Assembly: GCA_036397975.1 (NCBI GenBank)
Contig: DASWHW010000140.1
Span: 1 to 48,517 of the forward strand
DNA from: SZUA-287 sp036397975
GTDB lineage: Bacteria > Bacteroidota > Ignavibacteria > UBA10030 > UBA6906
Direction of reading: 5' to 3'
Length of the DNA: 48,517 bases
Shown here one piece after another: positions 21,096 to 28,671 of this stretch (within the stretch, counting starts at the first letter, position 1; every line of letters begins with the position of its first letter). The notes below the pieces were generated by a model. It was not told where the DNA came from and did no database searches. It saw only the letters and a list, made by a program, of their open reading frames with translations. A program made the position numbers and the translations under genes.

Positions 21096-22686
21096 ACATA
21101 TACGGTTCCTGCTCAGTCACCGTGGGCGTAACATCAAAATTAAAAGTGGTTGGTGGGGATGGTGTTTGCCACTCCAGGCCCTTCGCGCCCCACGGATTCG
21201 CGCCGACGTGTTTCTCTTTTCGTAGTGACCAAAGGAGATACACCATTGGGATAAGATATCCCAGGCCGAGTATCGAAGCGCCCGCGGTGGACAAAACATT
21301 CAGCACCTGAAACTCGTCCGGGTACACGTAGTAGCGACGCGGCATGCCAAGGTATCCAAGAATAAACTGCGGGAAGAACGTGAGGTTGAAACCAACGAAA
21401 AGAATGAGTGCCGAGAACTTTGCCCAGGCTTCGTTGTACATGCGGCCTGTCATCTTTGGCCACCAAAAATGTATTCCTGCCAGGTAGCCCATCACCGCAC
21501 CGCCGACCATGATATAGTGGAAATGGGCGACCACAAAGTAAGTGTCGGTAAGATGGACATCGACTGCTAGTGCCGCGAGAAACAAACCGGTCAGCCCGCC
21601 AATGGTAAACAATCCTATGAAACCGAAGGCATACAACACCGGTGTGTGGAATTCGATGTGCCCTTTGTACAGTGTCGCCGTCCAGTTGAAAACCTTTATC
21701 GCTGAAGGGATCGCAACAGCAAAACTCAATGCCGAGAAGACGAGTCCTGCGTACACCGATTGTCCTGCGACGAACATGTGGTGCCCCCACACAAGAAAAC
21801 CGAACACTGCAATGGCCATGATCGCGAATGCCATAAAATTGTAACCGAAGATTTTCTTCCGCGAAAAACAGGTGACAACTTCGCTGATCACTCCCATAGA
21901 AGGAATGATCATGATATAGACTGCAGGGTGGGAATAGAACCAGAACAGGTGTTGGAAGAGAATAGGGTCTCCGCCAAGCGCAGGATCGAAGATTCCGACG
22001 CCGACAAGAGTCTCGAATCCAAGGATCACCAAGGTGATTGCCAGAACCGGCGTCCCGAGAAGCGTAACCACACTCGTTGCGTACGAAGCCCAGATAAAGA
22101 GAGGGAGTTTGAACCAGGTAAGACCTGGCGCCCGCATTTTATGGATGGTGACAATGAAATTCAGCGCGGTGAGAATCGACGAAAACCCAAGGATGAAAAC
22201 ACCCACCACGACAGGGACAACGTTTCCAAGAGCGTACGTGTTGCTATACGGAGCATAAAATGTCCAGCCTGTGTCAATCCCGCCGTTGATCATTGCATAT
22301 ATGGTGAAGAGGCCTCCGACGGTGTAGATATACCAACTTGCGAGATTCAGTCGTGGGAAGGCAAGATCTTTTGCCCCAATCATCAGCGGGACAAGAAAAT
22401 TTCCCAGCACGGAAGGAATAGACGGGATGAGGAAGAAAAAGATCATCGAGACACCGTGCATCGTAAAAAGCTTGTTGTACGTCTCGGCAGAAACAAGATC
22501 TCCCGCGGGGGTCAATAATTCCAGCCGTAGGAGGACGGCAAAGAATCCTCCCACAAAAAAGAAGAGTGTAATGGATAGGAGATAGAGAATGGCAATCCGC
22601 TTGTGGTCAAGCGTAAGCAGCCACGATCGTACGCCATACCCCGCATGAATATAATCTTGCTTCGGATCGATGTCGTTCGTTTTCAT
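21073..22686 (-). CDS. ctaD: Cytochrome c oxidase subunit I, A2-type (YSHP)
   Basis: This is the 537-residue catalytic subunit of the oxygen-reducing, proton-pumping oxidase, with about 12 helices. Haem and copper ligands are in place: His77 in FTMHGVSM for the low-spin haem, the CuB/Tyr helix FWFYSHPAVYIMI (249-261), HH at 302-303 in VWGHHMF, and VAHFHYIMVGG with His388 and His390. The A1-type D-channel glutamate is absent. Tyr-Ser precedes HPAVY, which defines A2-type oxidases such as those of Rhodothermus and Thermus. The ATG at 22686 has GAGGAAAG upstream; the frame extends to 22740 without good reason. Subunit II precedes it and subunit III overlaps it. Confidence 0.96.
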   Translation of the reverse strand: MKTNDIDPKQDYIHAGYGVRSWLLTLDHKRIAILYLLSITLFFFVGGFFAVLLRLELLTPAGDLVSAETYNKLFTMHGVSMIFFFLIPSIPSVLGNFLVPLMIGAKDLAFPRLNLASWYIYTVGGLFTIYAMINGGIDTGWTFYAPYSNTYALGNVVPVVVGVFILGFSSILTALNFIVTIHKMRAPGLTWFKLPLFIWASYATSVVTLLGTPVLAITLVILGFETLVGVGIFDPALGGDPILFQHLFWFYSHPAVYIMIIPSMGVISEVVTCFSRKKIFGYNFMAFAIMAIAVFGFLVWGHHMFVAGQSVYAGLVFSALSFAVAIPSAIKVFNWTATLYKGHIEFHTPVLYAFGFIGLFTIGGLTGLFLAALAVDVHLTDTYFVVAHFHYIMVGGAVMGYLAGIHFWWPKMTGRMYNEAWAKFSALILFVGFNLTFFPQFILGYLGMPRRYYVYPDEFQVLNVLSTAGASILGLGYLIPMVYLLWSLRKEKHVGANPWGAKGLEWQTPSPPTTFNFDVTPTVTEQEPYMYEEEKSA

Positions 22687-22711
22687 GCTTCTTTCCTCAT
22701 TGCAAATCCAC

Positions 22712-23665
22712 TCACTTGGTGAGAGAGCGGACGTACTCAATCAACTGGTTTAACTGTTCTTCGTTCAGCTGATTTTTGTACGTAGGCATCAGTTGCTGAT
22801 ATCCCGCCACCAGTTTGGCATTCGGGTTCAAAATCGATTCACGGATGTATGATTGATCGGCGACGACAGCATCGCCTGTGCTGAGCTTCACTTCCTTTCC
22901 AAACAGACCGTCGAGTGATGGCCCGCGCTGGCCAGATTCAGAGCGGTGACAGGTCTGACAACCGAATTGTGCAAACAGCCGTTCGCCACCGGAGGACATT
23001 GACAATCCCGACACTGCGCCGCTGAGCCAGCGTTCGTACTCTGACGGTTCCATAACGACGACCTTGCCAATCATTCCGGAGTGCGAGGTACCACAATATT
23101 CTGCGCAAAAGAGCTTATACTCGCCTGGCTTCATTGCCTGAAACCACTGCGTTGTGTATCGCCCCGGAATAACATCCTGCTTCATACGGAAAGCGGGTAC
23201 GTAGAAACTGTGGATGACATCCTGCGAGGTCATGATCAGCTTTACCGGCTTGCCTACCGGCACGTGAAGCTCATTTATTTCGCGGTTTCCCTGGGGATGC
23301 TGTATCTTCCACATCCATTGCTTTCCGACAACATAGATTTCCATCGCGTCGTTCGGTGCAACATGCATGTCAATAAACAAACGGGCGGACCACACGAAGA
23401 TCACCATTGCGATGATGAGGGGGATTCCGGACCAGAGAAGCTCCAACGGGAGATGTTCGTTCACCGGATTTGCTCGCGATGCTTTCGACCCTTTGCGGAA
23501 GCGCACTGCGGAGTAGACTAATCCAATGACAATCACGCCACTAAAGAAAACGCTCACCGCCACGAGGAAATAGAAGAGGGCGTCGACGTTTCCAGCGATT
23601 GTCGATGCTGCCTCAGGAGAGAAAGGAAAATTCAACATATTCAACATTTCACAAAGAGATCTCAT
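22712..23665 (-). CDS. ctaC: Cytochrome c oxidase subunit II with fused cytochrome c (caa3)
   Basis: This is a 317-residue subunit II. Two N-terminal helices (about 27-52 and 72-92) anchor a cupredoxin domain. The dinuclear CuA site is visible as VIHSFYVPAF with the first His and FCAEYCGTSHSGM with the Cys pair, His and Met. A C-terminal cytochrome c domain follows, with haem motif CQTCH (about 235-239) and distal Met in QQLMPTY. This fusion defines a caa3 oxidase, which can take electrons directly from the Act complex without a soluble carrier. The start is either 23665 or the ATG at 23647 (MLNMLNFPF), the latter being closer to family length. It lies 13 bases after the SCO gene. Confidence 0.95.
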   Translation of the reverse strand: MRSLCEMLNMLNFPFSPEAASTIAGNVDALFYFLVAVSVFFSGVIVIGLVYSAVRFRKGSKASRANPVNEHLPLELLWSGIPLIIAMVIFVWSARLFIDMHVAPNDAMEIYVVGKQWMWKIQHPQGNREINELHVPVGKPVKLIMTSQDVIHSFYVPAFRMKQDVIPGRYTTQWFQAMKPGEYKLFCAEYCGTSHSGMIGKVVVMEPSEYERWLSGAVSGLSMSSGGERLFAQFGCQTCHRSESGQRGPSLDGLFGKEVKLSTGDAVVADQSYIRESILNPNAKLVAGYQQLMPTYKNQLNEEQLNQLIEYVRSLTK

Positions 23666-23678
23666 TCCACATTTACCA

Positions 23679-24542
23679 TCAGTTCAGGCTAATGGTCTTG
23701 CCCTCAACGATCGGAAGAGTCTTGCTCTTTTTCTTGTCGCGAAGGAAATTCACCAGCATGTACCCCCCAAGAAAAAGAATGGTCAGTGCTCCGGCGCCCC
23801 GTAAGATATTTCCCACCACCACTCCATATTTTCCAGTCATGGGGTCGTAATGATAACAAAGGAGAAGAAGTTTCTCGACAGGGGATCCGATATTACCCTT
23901 TGAAGCCTCCATCATCGAGAAGGTCAAGTCCTTGGCCGCGTATTCGATTCCATAGAGATAGCGTGCGAGCTTCCCCTCGGGTGTCGCGACCATGATGCCG
24001 CTCGAATGCGCGAACTGTCCTGTGGGTTGGTCATATATGTATCTGAAACCAACGGCGTCGGCAAGTGCAGCAATGGATTCCTGTTTCCCAACGAGGAAAT
24101 GCCACCCTTTGGCAGCGCCCGATCTTTCGTAGGCCTCGATGTACTGTTGTTTTTTCTCCGCCGCGAGCTCATGCGTTTCTGTCGGATCAATGCTTACCGT
24201 GACGACCTCAAAGTCTTTTCCGGCAGTGTATTTAAGTGTTCTGAAAGTTTCGACCATTCCGTTGAGGACCTGCGTGCACAGCATCGGACATTTGTAATAC
24301 ACCAAAGAGACAATCACCGGTTTCTCACTGAAGTACGTGCCGAGATCGACAGTATTCCCGGATTCATCGATGAACTCAAGATTCAGCGGAATTTGTTCAT
24401 TGAGTTTTTGATCGATGCCGACTTTTTCAAAGACCTGGGGTGCCGGTGTTGGTGAAGCAAGTTGTGCCATTGAACACCGGGCGGCGATGCCGATCAGGAC
24501 GAGAAGGGAGACAATGGATTTTTTGATTTCGACTGTCTTCAT
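23679..24542 (-). CDS. SCO1/SenC copper chaperone
   Basis: This is a 287-residue exported, membrane-anchored thioredoxin-fold protein of the SCO family that delivers copper to the CuA site of subunit II. An N-terminal signal segment ends near CSMAQ. The copper-binding CxxxC motif is YYKCPMLCTQ, and the distal His lies in QFAHSSGIMVAT. A predicted C-terminal helix (about 250-268, ILRGAGALTILFLGGYMLV) anchors it, whereas many SCO proteins are anchored at the N-terminus. It stands directly upstream of subunit II, 13 bases away, which fits CuA assembly. The 132-residue membrane protein ends 3 bases before its start. Confidence 0.93.
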   Translation of the reverse strand: MKTVEIKKSIVSLLVLIGIAARCSMAQLASPTPAPQVFEKVGIDQKLNEQIPLNLEFIDESGNTVDLGTYFSEKPVIVSLVYYKCPMLCTQVLNGMVETFRTLKYTAGKDFEVVTVSIDPTETHELAAEKKQQYIEAYERSGAAKGWHFLVGKQESIAALADAVGFRYIYDQPTGQFAHSSGIMVATPEGKLARYLYGIEYAAKDLTFSMMEASKGNIGSPVEKLLLLCYHYDPMTGKYGVVVGNILRGAGALTILFLGGYMLVNFLRDKKKSKTLPIVEGKTISLN

Positions 24543-24545
24543 TAT

Positions 24546-24944
24546 TTATTTTTCCACCGAGGGTAATCCTTCAGCGACGGTCATTTCCATTGCCCGCTGA
24601 ATGGGGACACGTACAACCAGCGTTTTCTTGTCGACCCATCCGTAACTCGAGAGTATTGAGTCTTCCCGTGCGCGCATGACAAGCAGTTCTGCGTGTGGAT
24701 CTGATTGCAAGCGCGGCTCCTGGTGGAAAACTCCTCCCGGTGCAACAAAGGTCTGAACTACCGTTCCCTTCTTCGGCGCTTCGCCGCTTTCCATATGATA
24801 CACGATCCATGAAATGACGAGACCGAAAATCATCAGGCCCAGCAAGCCAATCGCGGTCATCATCAAGGATCGGAAATTCAGATCGCGTCGTTCGTACCCG
24901 CTATTCTCTTCGCGTTCTTCTGTTGCATGCTGTTTCTTCGCCAT
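24546..24944 (-). CDS. Small single-helix membrane protein between ActF and SCO
   Basis: This is a 132-residue protein: a charged N-terminal 25 residues, one membrane helix (about 29-49, MTAIGLLGLMIFGLVISWIVY) and an external C-terminal domain of about 80 residues, including PGGVFHQEPRLQSDPHAELL. I do not recognise an enzyme motif or metal site. It is tightly packed between actF (6 bases) and SCO (3 bases), so it is surely part of the respiratory operon. It could be an ActG-like tail subunit of alternative complex III or an assembly factor bridging complex III and the caa3 oxidase. The charged tail followed by a single helix resembles the former, but this is inference. Confidence 0.6.
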   Translation of the reverse strand: MAKKQHATEEREENSGYERRDLNFRSLMMTAIGLLGLMIFGLVISWIVYHMESGEAPKKGTVVQTFVAPGGVFHQEPRLQSDPHAELLVMRAREDSILSSYGWVDKKTLVVRVPIQRAMEMTVAEGLPSVEK

Positions 24945-24950
24945 GAGTTT

Positions 24951-26120
24951 CTAGTGGCCTGCACCCGCTTCAAAACGCGGATCGTGTAAAGGCAGAACAG
25001 GCTGTTTCTTCAATTGTGAAAGGAATGCCGCAATCCAAACTCCTCCGATTGCGATTGGTGCAACAAGGTACAGGACGTTGAGCGGCACGCCGTCGTAGCC
25101 GTAGGACGGCACAATCATCCAGAACAGGTCAACAAACCTCATGATCAAAATCCAGACGGCGATCCGGGAGAGGCTGCGAATCGCACGTTTTGTTTTTCTG
25201 GAAAGGAGCAAAAAGAGCGGAAGAAAAAAATGACCGACCACAAGAATGCCGGCAATAATATTCCACCCATGCCCCAGTCGGTGTAGGTACCAGAAGTTAT
25301 CCTCCGGAAGATTCCCCGACCAGATAATTAAGAACTGGGAGAATGCCATGTAGGCCCAGAGGATCGTGAACGCCATCATCAGGTTTCCGAGGTGATGGTA
25401 ATGCCTGGTCGTCAAGACTTCCGAAAAAGGTTGTCGATCTGCAAGCCGACTGATCATCAAAATGCAAAACGCGAGTGTCGTGAGCACGCTACTGACTATG
25501 ACGAGCATTCCATACAACGTCGAATACCACTCAGGCTCCAACGACATGAACCAATCGACCGAAGCAAGACTAAGAGTCAGGACAAACAAAACGGTGGACG
25601 GACCGGTGAACATTTTGATTTTCGGCGTAATACTTGCGTCGGCAGTCTCATCCTGTCGACGCGACCATTTCGTGAGCCAGAGCGTGATGAGAATCCAGAA
25701 AAGGAAGTACCCCGCTGTCCTTGCGAGGAAAAAAGGGATGTTGAGGTATCCCACCTTTTGTTCGAGCACGTGGCTCTGTTCCACATACGTGTGGTCTGTC
25801 CATGGATACAAGTCATGAAGTCCGATGACAATCGGTACGAACAGTACGGCCATAAGAATCGTCTGAAGCGCGCCGGCCTCAAGAAAGCGCTGGATGACGT
25901 GACCCCAATGTCCCGAGACGAGGTGATGCAACAGCAAAACGCCGAGACAGCCAATGGTAAGGCCGAACCAGAGGATGTAGCCGTACAAATATGCCTGATA
26001 GAATTGGGTCGTGGAAAGAATTGCACCGACTGCCAGTCCAACCCAACCGAGGAGACCTACGATGAATGCCCGACGCTGAATACGGTCAAATCCGGGGCGG
26101 AGCGATTCGATGTCGTTCAT
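24951..26120 (-). CDS. actF: Alternative complex III subunit ActF (NrfD-like)
   Basis: This is a 389-residue membrane protein with about ten helices, the second NrfD/PsrC-like quinone-site subunit of the Act complex. Family features seen include RIQRRAFIVGLLGWVGLAV at the N-terminus, LLHHLVSGHWGHVIQRFLEA (a His-rich loop of the four-helix bundle), WTDHTYVEQSHVL, and MSLEPEWYSTLYGMLVI. The ATG at 26120 overlaps the ActE stop (ATGA) and gives the normal start; the longer frame from 26222 runs into actE. It works with ActC in quinol oxidation or proton coupling in the inner membrane. Confidence 0.92.
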   Translation of the reverse strand: MNDIESLRPGFDRIQRRAFIVGLLGWVGLAVGAILSTTQFYQAYLYGYILWFGLTIGCLGVLLLHHLVSGHWGHVIQRFLEAGALQTILMAVLFVPIVIGLHDLYPWTDHTYVEQSHVLEQKVGYLNIPFFLARTAGYFLFWILITLWLTKWSRRQDETADASITPKIKMFTGPSTVLFVLTLSLASVDWFMSLEPEWYSTLYGMLVIVSSVLTTLAFCILMISRLADRQPFSEVLTTRHYHHLGNLMMAFTILWAYMAFSQFLIIWSGNLPEDNFWYLHRLGHGWNIIAGILVVGHFFLPLFLLLSRKTKRAIRSLSRIAVWILIMRFVDLFWMIVPSYGYDGVPLNVLYLVAPIAIGGVWIAAFLSQLKKQPVLPLHDPRFEAGAGH

Positions 26121-26740
26121 GGTGCTGACTCTGCGATTGTTTTCCTCTCTGCTGCCGACAGCTCTCCGATAGCAACACGTTGACTTTTTTGAAGCGCCCG
26201 AATGTATGCGGCGACTGCCCATCGATCTGACACTGCGACACTTGACGCGTAATTGTACATTCGTCCAAAACCATTTGTCATCACATCAAAGTAGTACCCG
26301 ACAGGTTTGGTGCGAAGGCTATCGGAATGGAATGAGTTGGGTTTTGGGAAGCCGCGTTGCACGATCATTCCACGACCATCGCCAAGTGCACCGTGACAGG
26401 GCGTGCAAAACGTTTTGAATTTCCGCTGTCCGCGTTGCATCATTTCCGTCGTGACAGGAAAGGGAAAGAGATCGGCAAATTGTCCATTCACTTTGCCTGT
26501 ATACAACAACCCATCATCACGAAGAGAACCGCGGGCAACAGTTCCATCCACGAGGGGGCGTGATGAAAGATGATCACCGTAGAATGAACTCTTATCCAGA
26601 GGTTTAAATTTCGGCTGGTTATACATGTCTGTGCAGCCATTGAATAGCGCAACTGCAACAGCCATTGAAAGTCCCTGCGCGATAAGACGCCCCGTAATCG
26701 TATTGAGCAATTTAGTCAAAGAACTTTTATGAATGATCAA
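26117..26740 (-). CDS. actE: Alternative complex III monohaem cytochrome c subunit ActE
   Basis: This is a 207-residue lipoprotein cytochrome. The signal peptide ends at the lipobox LFNGC (Cys about 36). A single class I cytochrome c domain follows, with haem motif CTPCH (about 112-116) in TFCTPCHGALGDGRG and a Met ligand in the VMTNGFGRMYNYAS region. ActE passes electrons from the pentahaem ActA towards the cytochrome domain of the caa3 oxidase. The start is 14 bases inside the end of actD. The stop overlaps actF as ATGA. Length is normal for the family. Confidence 0.93.
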   Translation of the reverse strand: MIIHKSSLTKLLNTITGRLIAQGLSMAVAVALFNGCTDMYNQPKFKPLDKSSFYGDHLSSRPLVDGTVARGSLRDDGLLYTGKVNGQFADLFPFPVTTEMMQRGQRKFKTFCTPCHGALGDGRGMIVQRGFPKPNSFHSDSLRTKPVGYYFDVMTNGFGRMYNYASSVAVSDRWAVAAYIRALQKSQRVAIGELSAAERKTIAESAP

Positions 26741-27266
26741 CGACGGAAATGTGTGTTGGCTTCAGGCTTTTCAAAAATTTTTCTGTCCGTGTCCTTTCGA
26801 ACTTTGGATCTGCAGACTCGATCAACAGAAAGAACTTATCCTGTGTAACCAGTTCAAACCGGTCAACATTGAACACCGGATGGATTGGGCGCGGAAGACC
26901 GTTCCGAAATATCATGCCAACCACTGCTCCGATTGCAGCGAACAAAATGGTCATTTCAAAGGTGATCGGGATGAACTGCGGCCAACTGTTCAACGGCCTC
27001 CCTCCGATGTTCAGGGGATAGTTGATTGCAGCGCCGAAATACTGGAGAAAAAAACCACCGAGACCGCCAAAGATACCGCAACAAAGGACAAAGAGAGAGA
27101 GTTTTGATTGACGAATACCAAGTGCCTCCGTCAACTCTTCCATCGGGAATGGTGTGTACGCGTCCATGCGCGTATAGCCATCCCGCGACGCACGCTGGGC
27201 GGCAGCGAGAATCTGTTCGGGTGCATCAAACTCGGCCATGAGGCCGTGAATGGATGGTCGTGTCAT
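26727..27266 (-). CDS. actD: Alternative complex III subunit ActD (DUF3341)
   Basis: This is a 179-residue protein with the DUF3341 pattern: an N-terminal cytosolic ferredoxin-like part (GLMAEFDAPEQILAAAQRA, then DAYTPFPMEELTEALG), two hydrophobic helices (about 62-80 and 102-122), and a C-terminal segment with HPVFNVDRFELVTQDKFFLL and DPKF. These match ActD of alternative complex III and of polysulfide-reductase-like relatives. It is a structural membrane subunit without cofactors. The first residues MTRPSIHG and the 15-base gap from actC fit the operon. Confidence 0.93.
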   Translation of the reverse strand: MTRPSIHGLMAEFDAPEQILAAAQRASRDGYTRMDAYTPFPMEELTEALGIRQSKLSLFVLCCGIFGGLGGFFLQYFGAAINYPLNIGGRPLNSWPQFIPITFEMTILFAAIGAVVGMIFRNGLPRPIHPVFNVDRFELVTQDKFFLLIESADPKFERTRTEKFLKSLKPTHISVVDHS

Positions 27267-27281
27267 GCGTTCATACTCGTG

Positions 27282-28667
27282 TTACGTCGCATCTGCGCTC
27301 GTATCGACTATTCTTCCTTTCCAGGGCAACAGGTGCTTTACTTCAAAGATTGAGATCATGGGTGCGACGCGGATAAACAGGTACATCAACCAGACGAACA
27401 GGCCAAGCGTCCCGATGTAGGTCGCCCAATCCCAGATCGTGGGAGTGTAAATATCCCACGACGAGGGAAGAAAATCACGGTGTAAGCTCGTAACGACAAT
27501 GACAAAACGCTCAAGCCACATTCCCACGTTGACAAGAAGTGCGATCACGAGGAGTCTCCAGGGCGTTGTCCGGTTTTTCTTTGCCCAGAGGAGTTGGGGG
27601 ACAAACCCGTTACAAAAAATTAGCGCGGCATAAGACCACCAGTACGGCCCTGTCATCCTGTTCCACATCATGAAGCCCTCATAATCGCTCCCGCTGTAGA
27701 ACGCAAAGAAGAGTTCCATCGTATAGCCATAGACAACGATCAAGCCGGTCGCAAGAGTAATCTTCGCCATATAGTCAAGATGCCGGTCGGTAATGTATGC
27801 CTCCAGATGATACATCTTTCGCGCCGGGATCATCAAGGTGATTACCATGGCAAACCCGGAGTAAATAGCACCGGCAACAAAATACGGTGGAAAGATAGTT
27901 GCATGCCAGCCCGGAAGAAGTCCAACAGCAAAGTCGAAGCTGACAACACTATGAACGGAAACAACCAGTGGTGTCGCAAGACCGGCAAGGAGGAGATACG
28001 CCATCTCATAGCGATGCCAGTGTCGGGCAGATCCTCTCCACCCCATGGCGAATACGCCGTAAATGATCTTCTGCCATTTCTTTCTTGCCTGGTCGCGCAT
28101 TGTTCCCAGGTCGGGGACGAGACCAACATACCAAAACATGAATGACACGGTGAGGTACGTGGAGATGGCGAAAACGTCCCAGACCAACGGGCTTCTAAAA
28201 TTCGGCCACATCGCCATGGTATTCGGATATGGGATCAGCCAATACGCAAGCCATGGCCGCCCAAGGTGCAGGAGAGGGAACAACCCGGCGCAGGCGACGG
28301 CAAATAGCGTCATCGCTTCTGCAAAGCGACTGATTGCGTTCCGCCAATGCTGATGGAGGAGTAAAAGAATTGCTGAGATCAGTGTTCCTGCATGCCCGAT
28401 GCCGATCCACCAGACGAGATTCACGATCGCAAATCCCCAGCCGACAGGAATGTTAATTCCCCAAATGCCAACTCCCTTATAGAAGAGGTATCCAATTGCC
28501 CCAATCAACACGAGGACAAGGAGAAAAGAAATCCCAAGAGTAATCATCATGCCCTTGGGTGTCTTTTTCTTCAGTACCGTCGAACTGATCTTCTCTGTGA
28601 TGGATGCATAGGTCTCACCAGTTGCAACGAGAGGTTCGGGAGTAATGTAGCTGGTGCTTTTCTGCAT
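27282..28667 (-). CDS. actC: Alternative complex III subunit ActC (NrfD-like, quinol-binding)
   Basis: This is a 461-residue integral membrane protein with about ten helices, the larger NrfD/PsrC-type subunit that forms the menaquinol oxidation site beside ActB. Conserved NrfD features include GWGFAIVNLVWWIGIGHAG (about 77-95), LHLGRPWLAYWLIPYP, SFDFAVGLLPGWHATIFPPY and MFFAFYSGSDYEG-like stretches near the end. The start ATG lies 4 bases past the actB stop. It is part of the ActA-F core, which replaces cytochrome bc1 in this lineage; no bc1 genes are in the window. Confidence 0.94.
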   Translation of the reverse strand: MQKSTSYITPEPLVATGETYASITEKISSTVLKKKTPKGMMITLGISFLLVLVLIGAIGYLFYKGVGIWGINIPVGWGFAIVNLVWWIGIGHAGTLISAILLLLHQHWRNAISRFAEAMTLFAVACAGLFPLLHLGRPWLAYWLIPYPNTMAMWPNFRSPLVWDVFAISTYLTVSFMFWYVGLVPDLGTMRDQARKKWQKIIYGVFAMGWRGSARHWHRYEMAYLLLAGLATPLVVSVHSVVSFDFAVGLLPGWHATIFPPYFVAGAIYSGFAMVITLMIPARKMYHLEAYITDRHLDYMAKITLATGLIVVYGYTMELFFAFYSGSDYEGFMMWNRMTGPYWWSYAALIFCNGFVPQLLWAKKNRTTPWRLLVIALLVNVGMWLERFVIVVTSLHRDFLPSSWDIYTPTIWDWATYIGTLGLFVWLMYLFIRVAPMISIFEVKHLLPWKGRIVDTSADAT

Positions 28668-28671
28668 TCTC

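Noticed and set aside
21760..22518. 252-codon plus-strand frame antisense to ctaD
   Set aside because: Highly charged low-complexity translation with no family features, opposite an intact oxidase subunit I.
25392..26183. 263-codon plus-strand frame antisense to actF
   Set aside because: Same pattern of a charged antisense shadow; the minus-strand gene is unambiguous.
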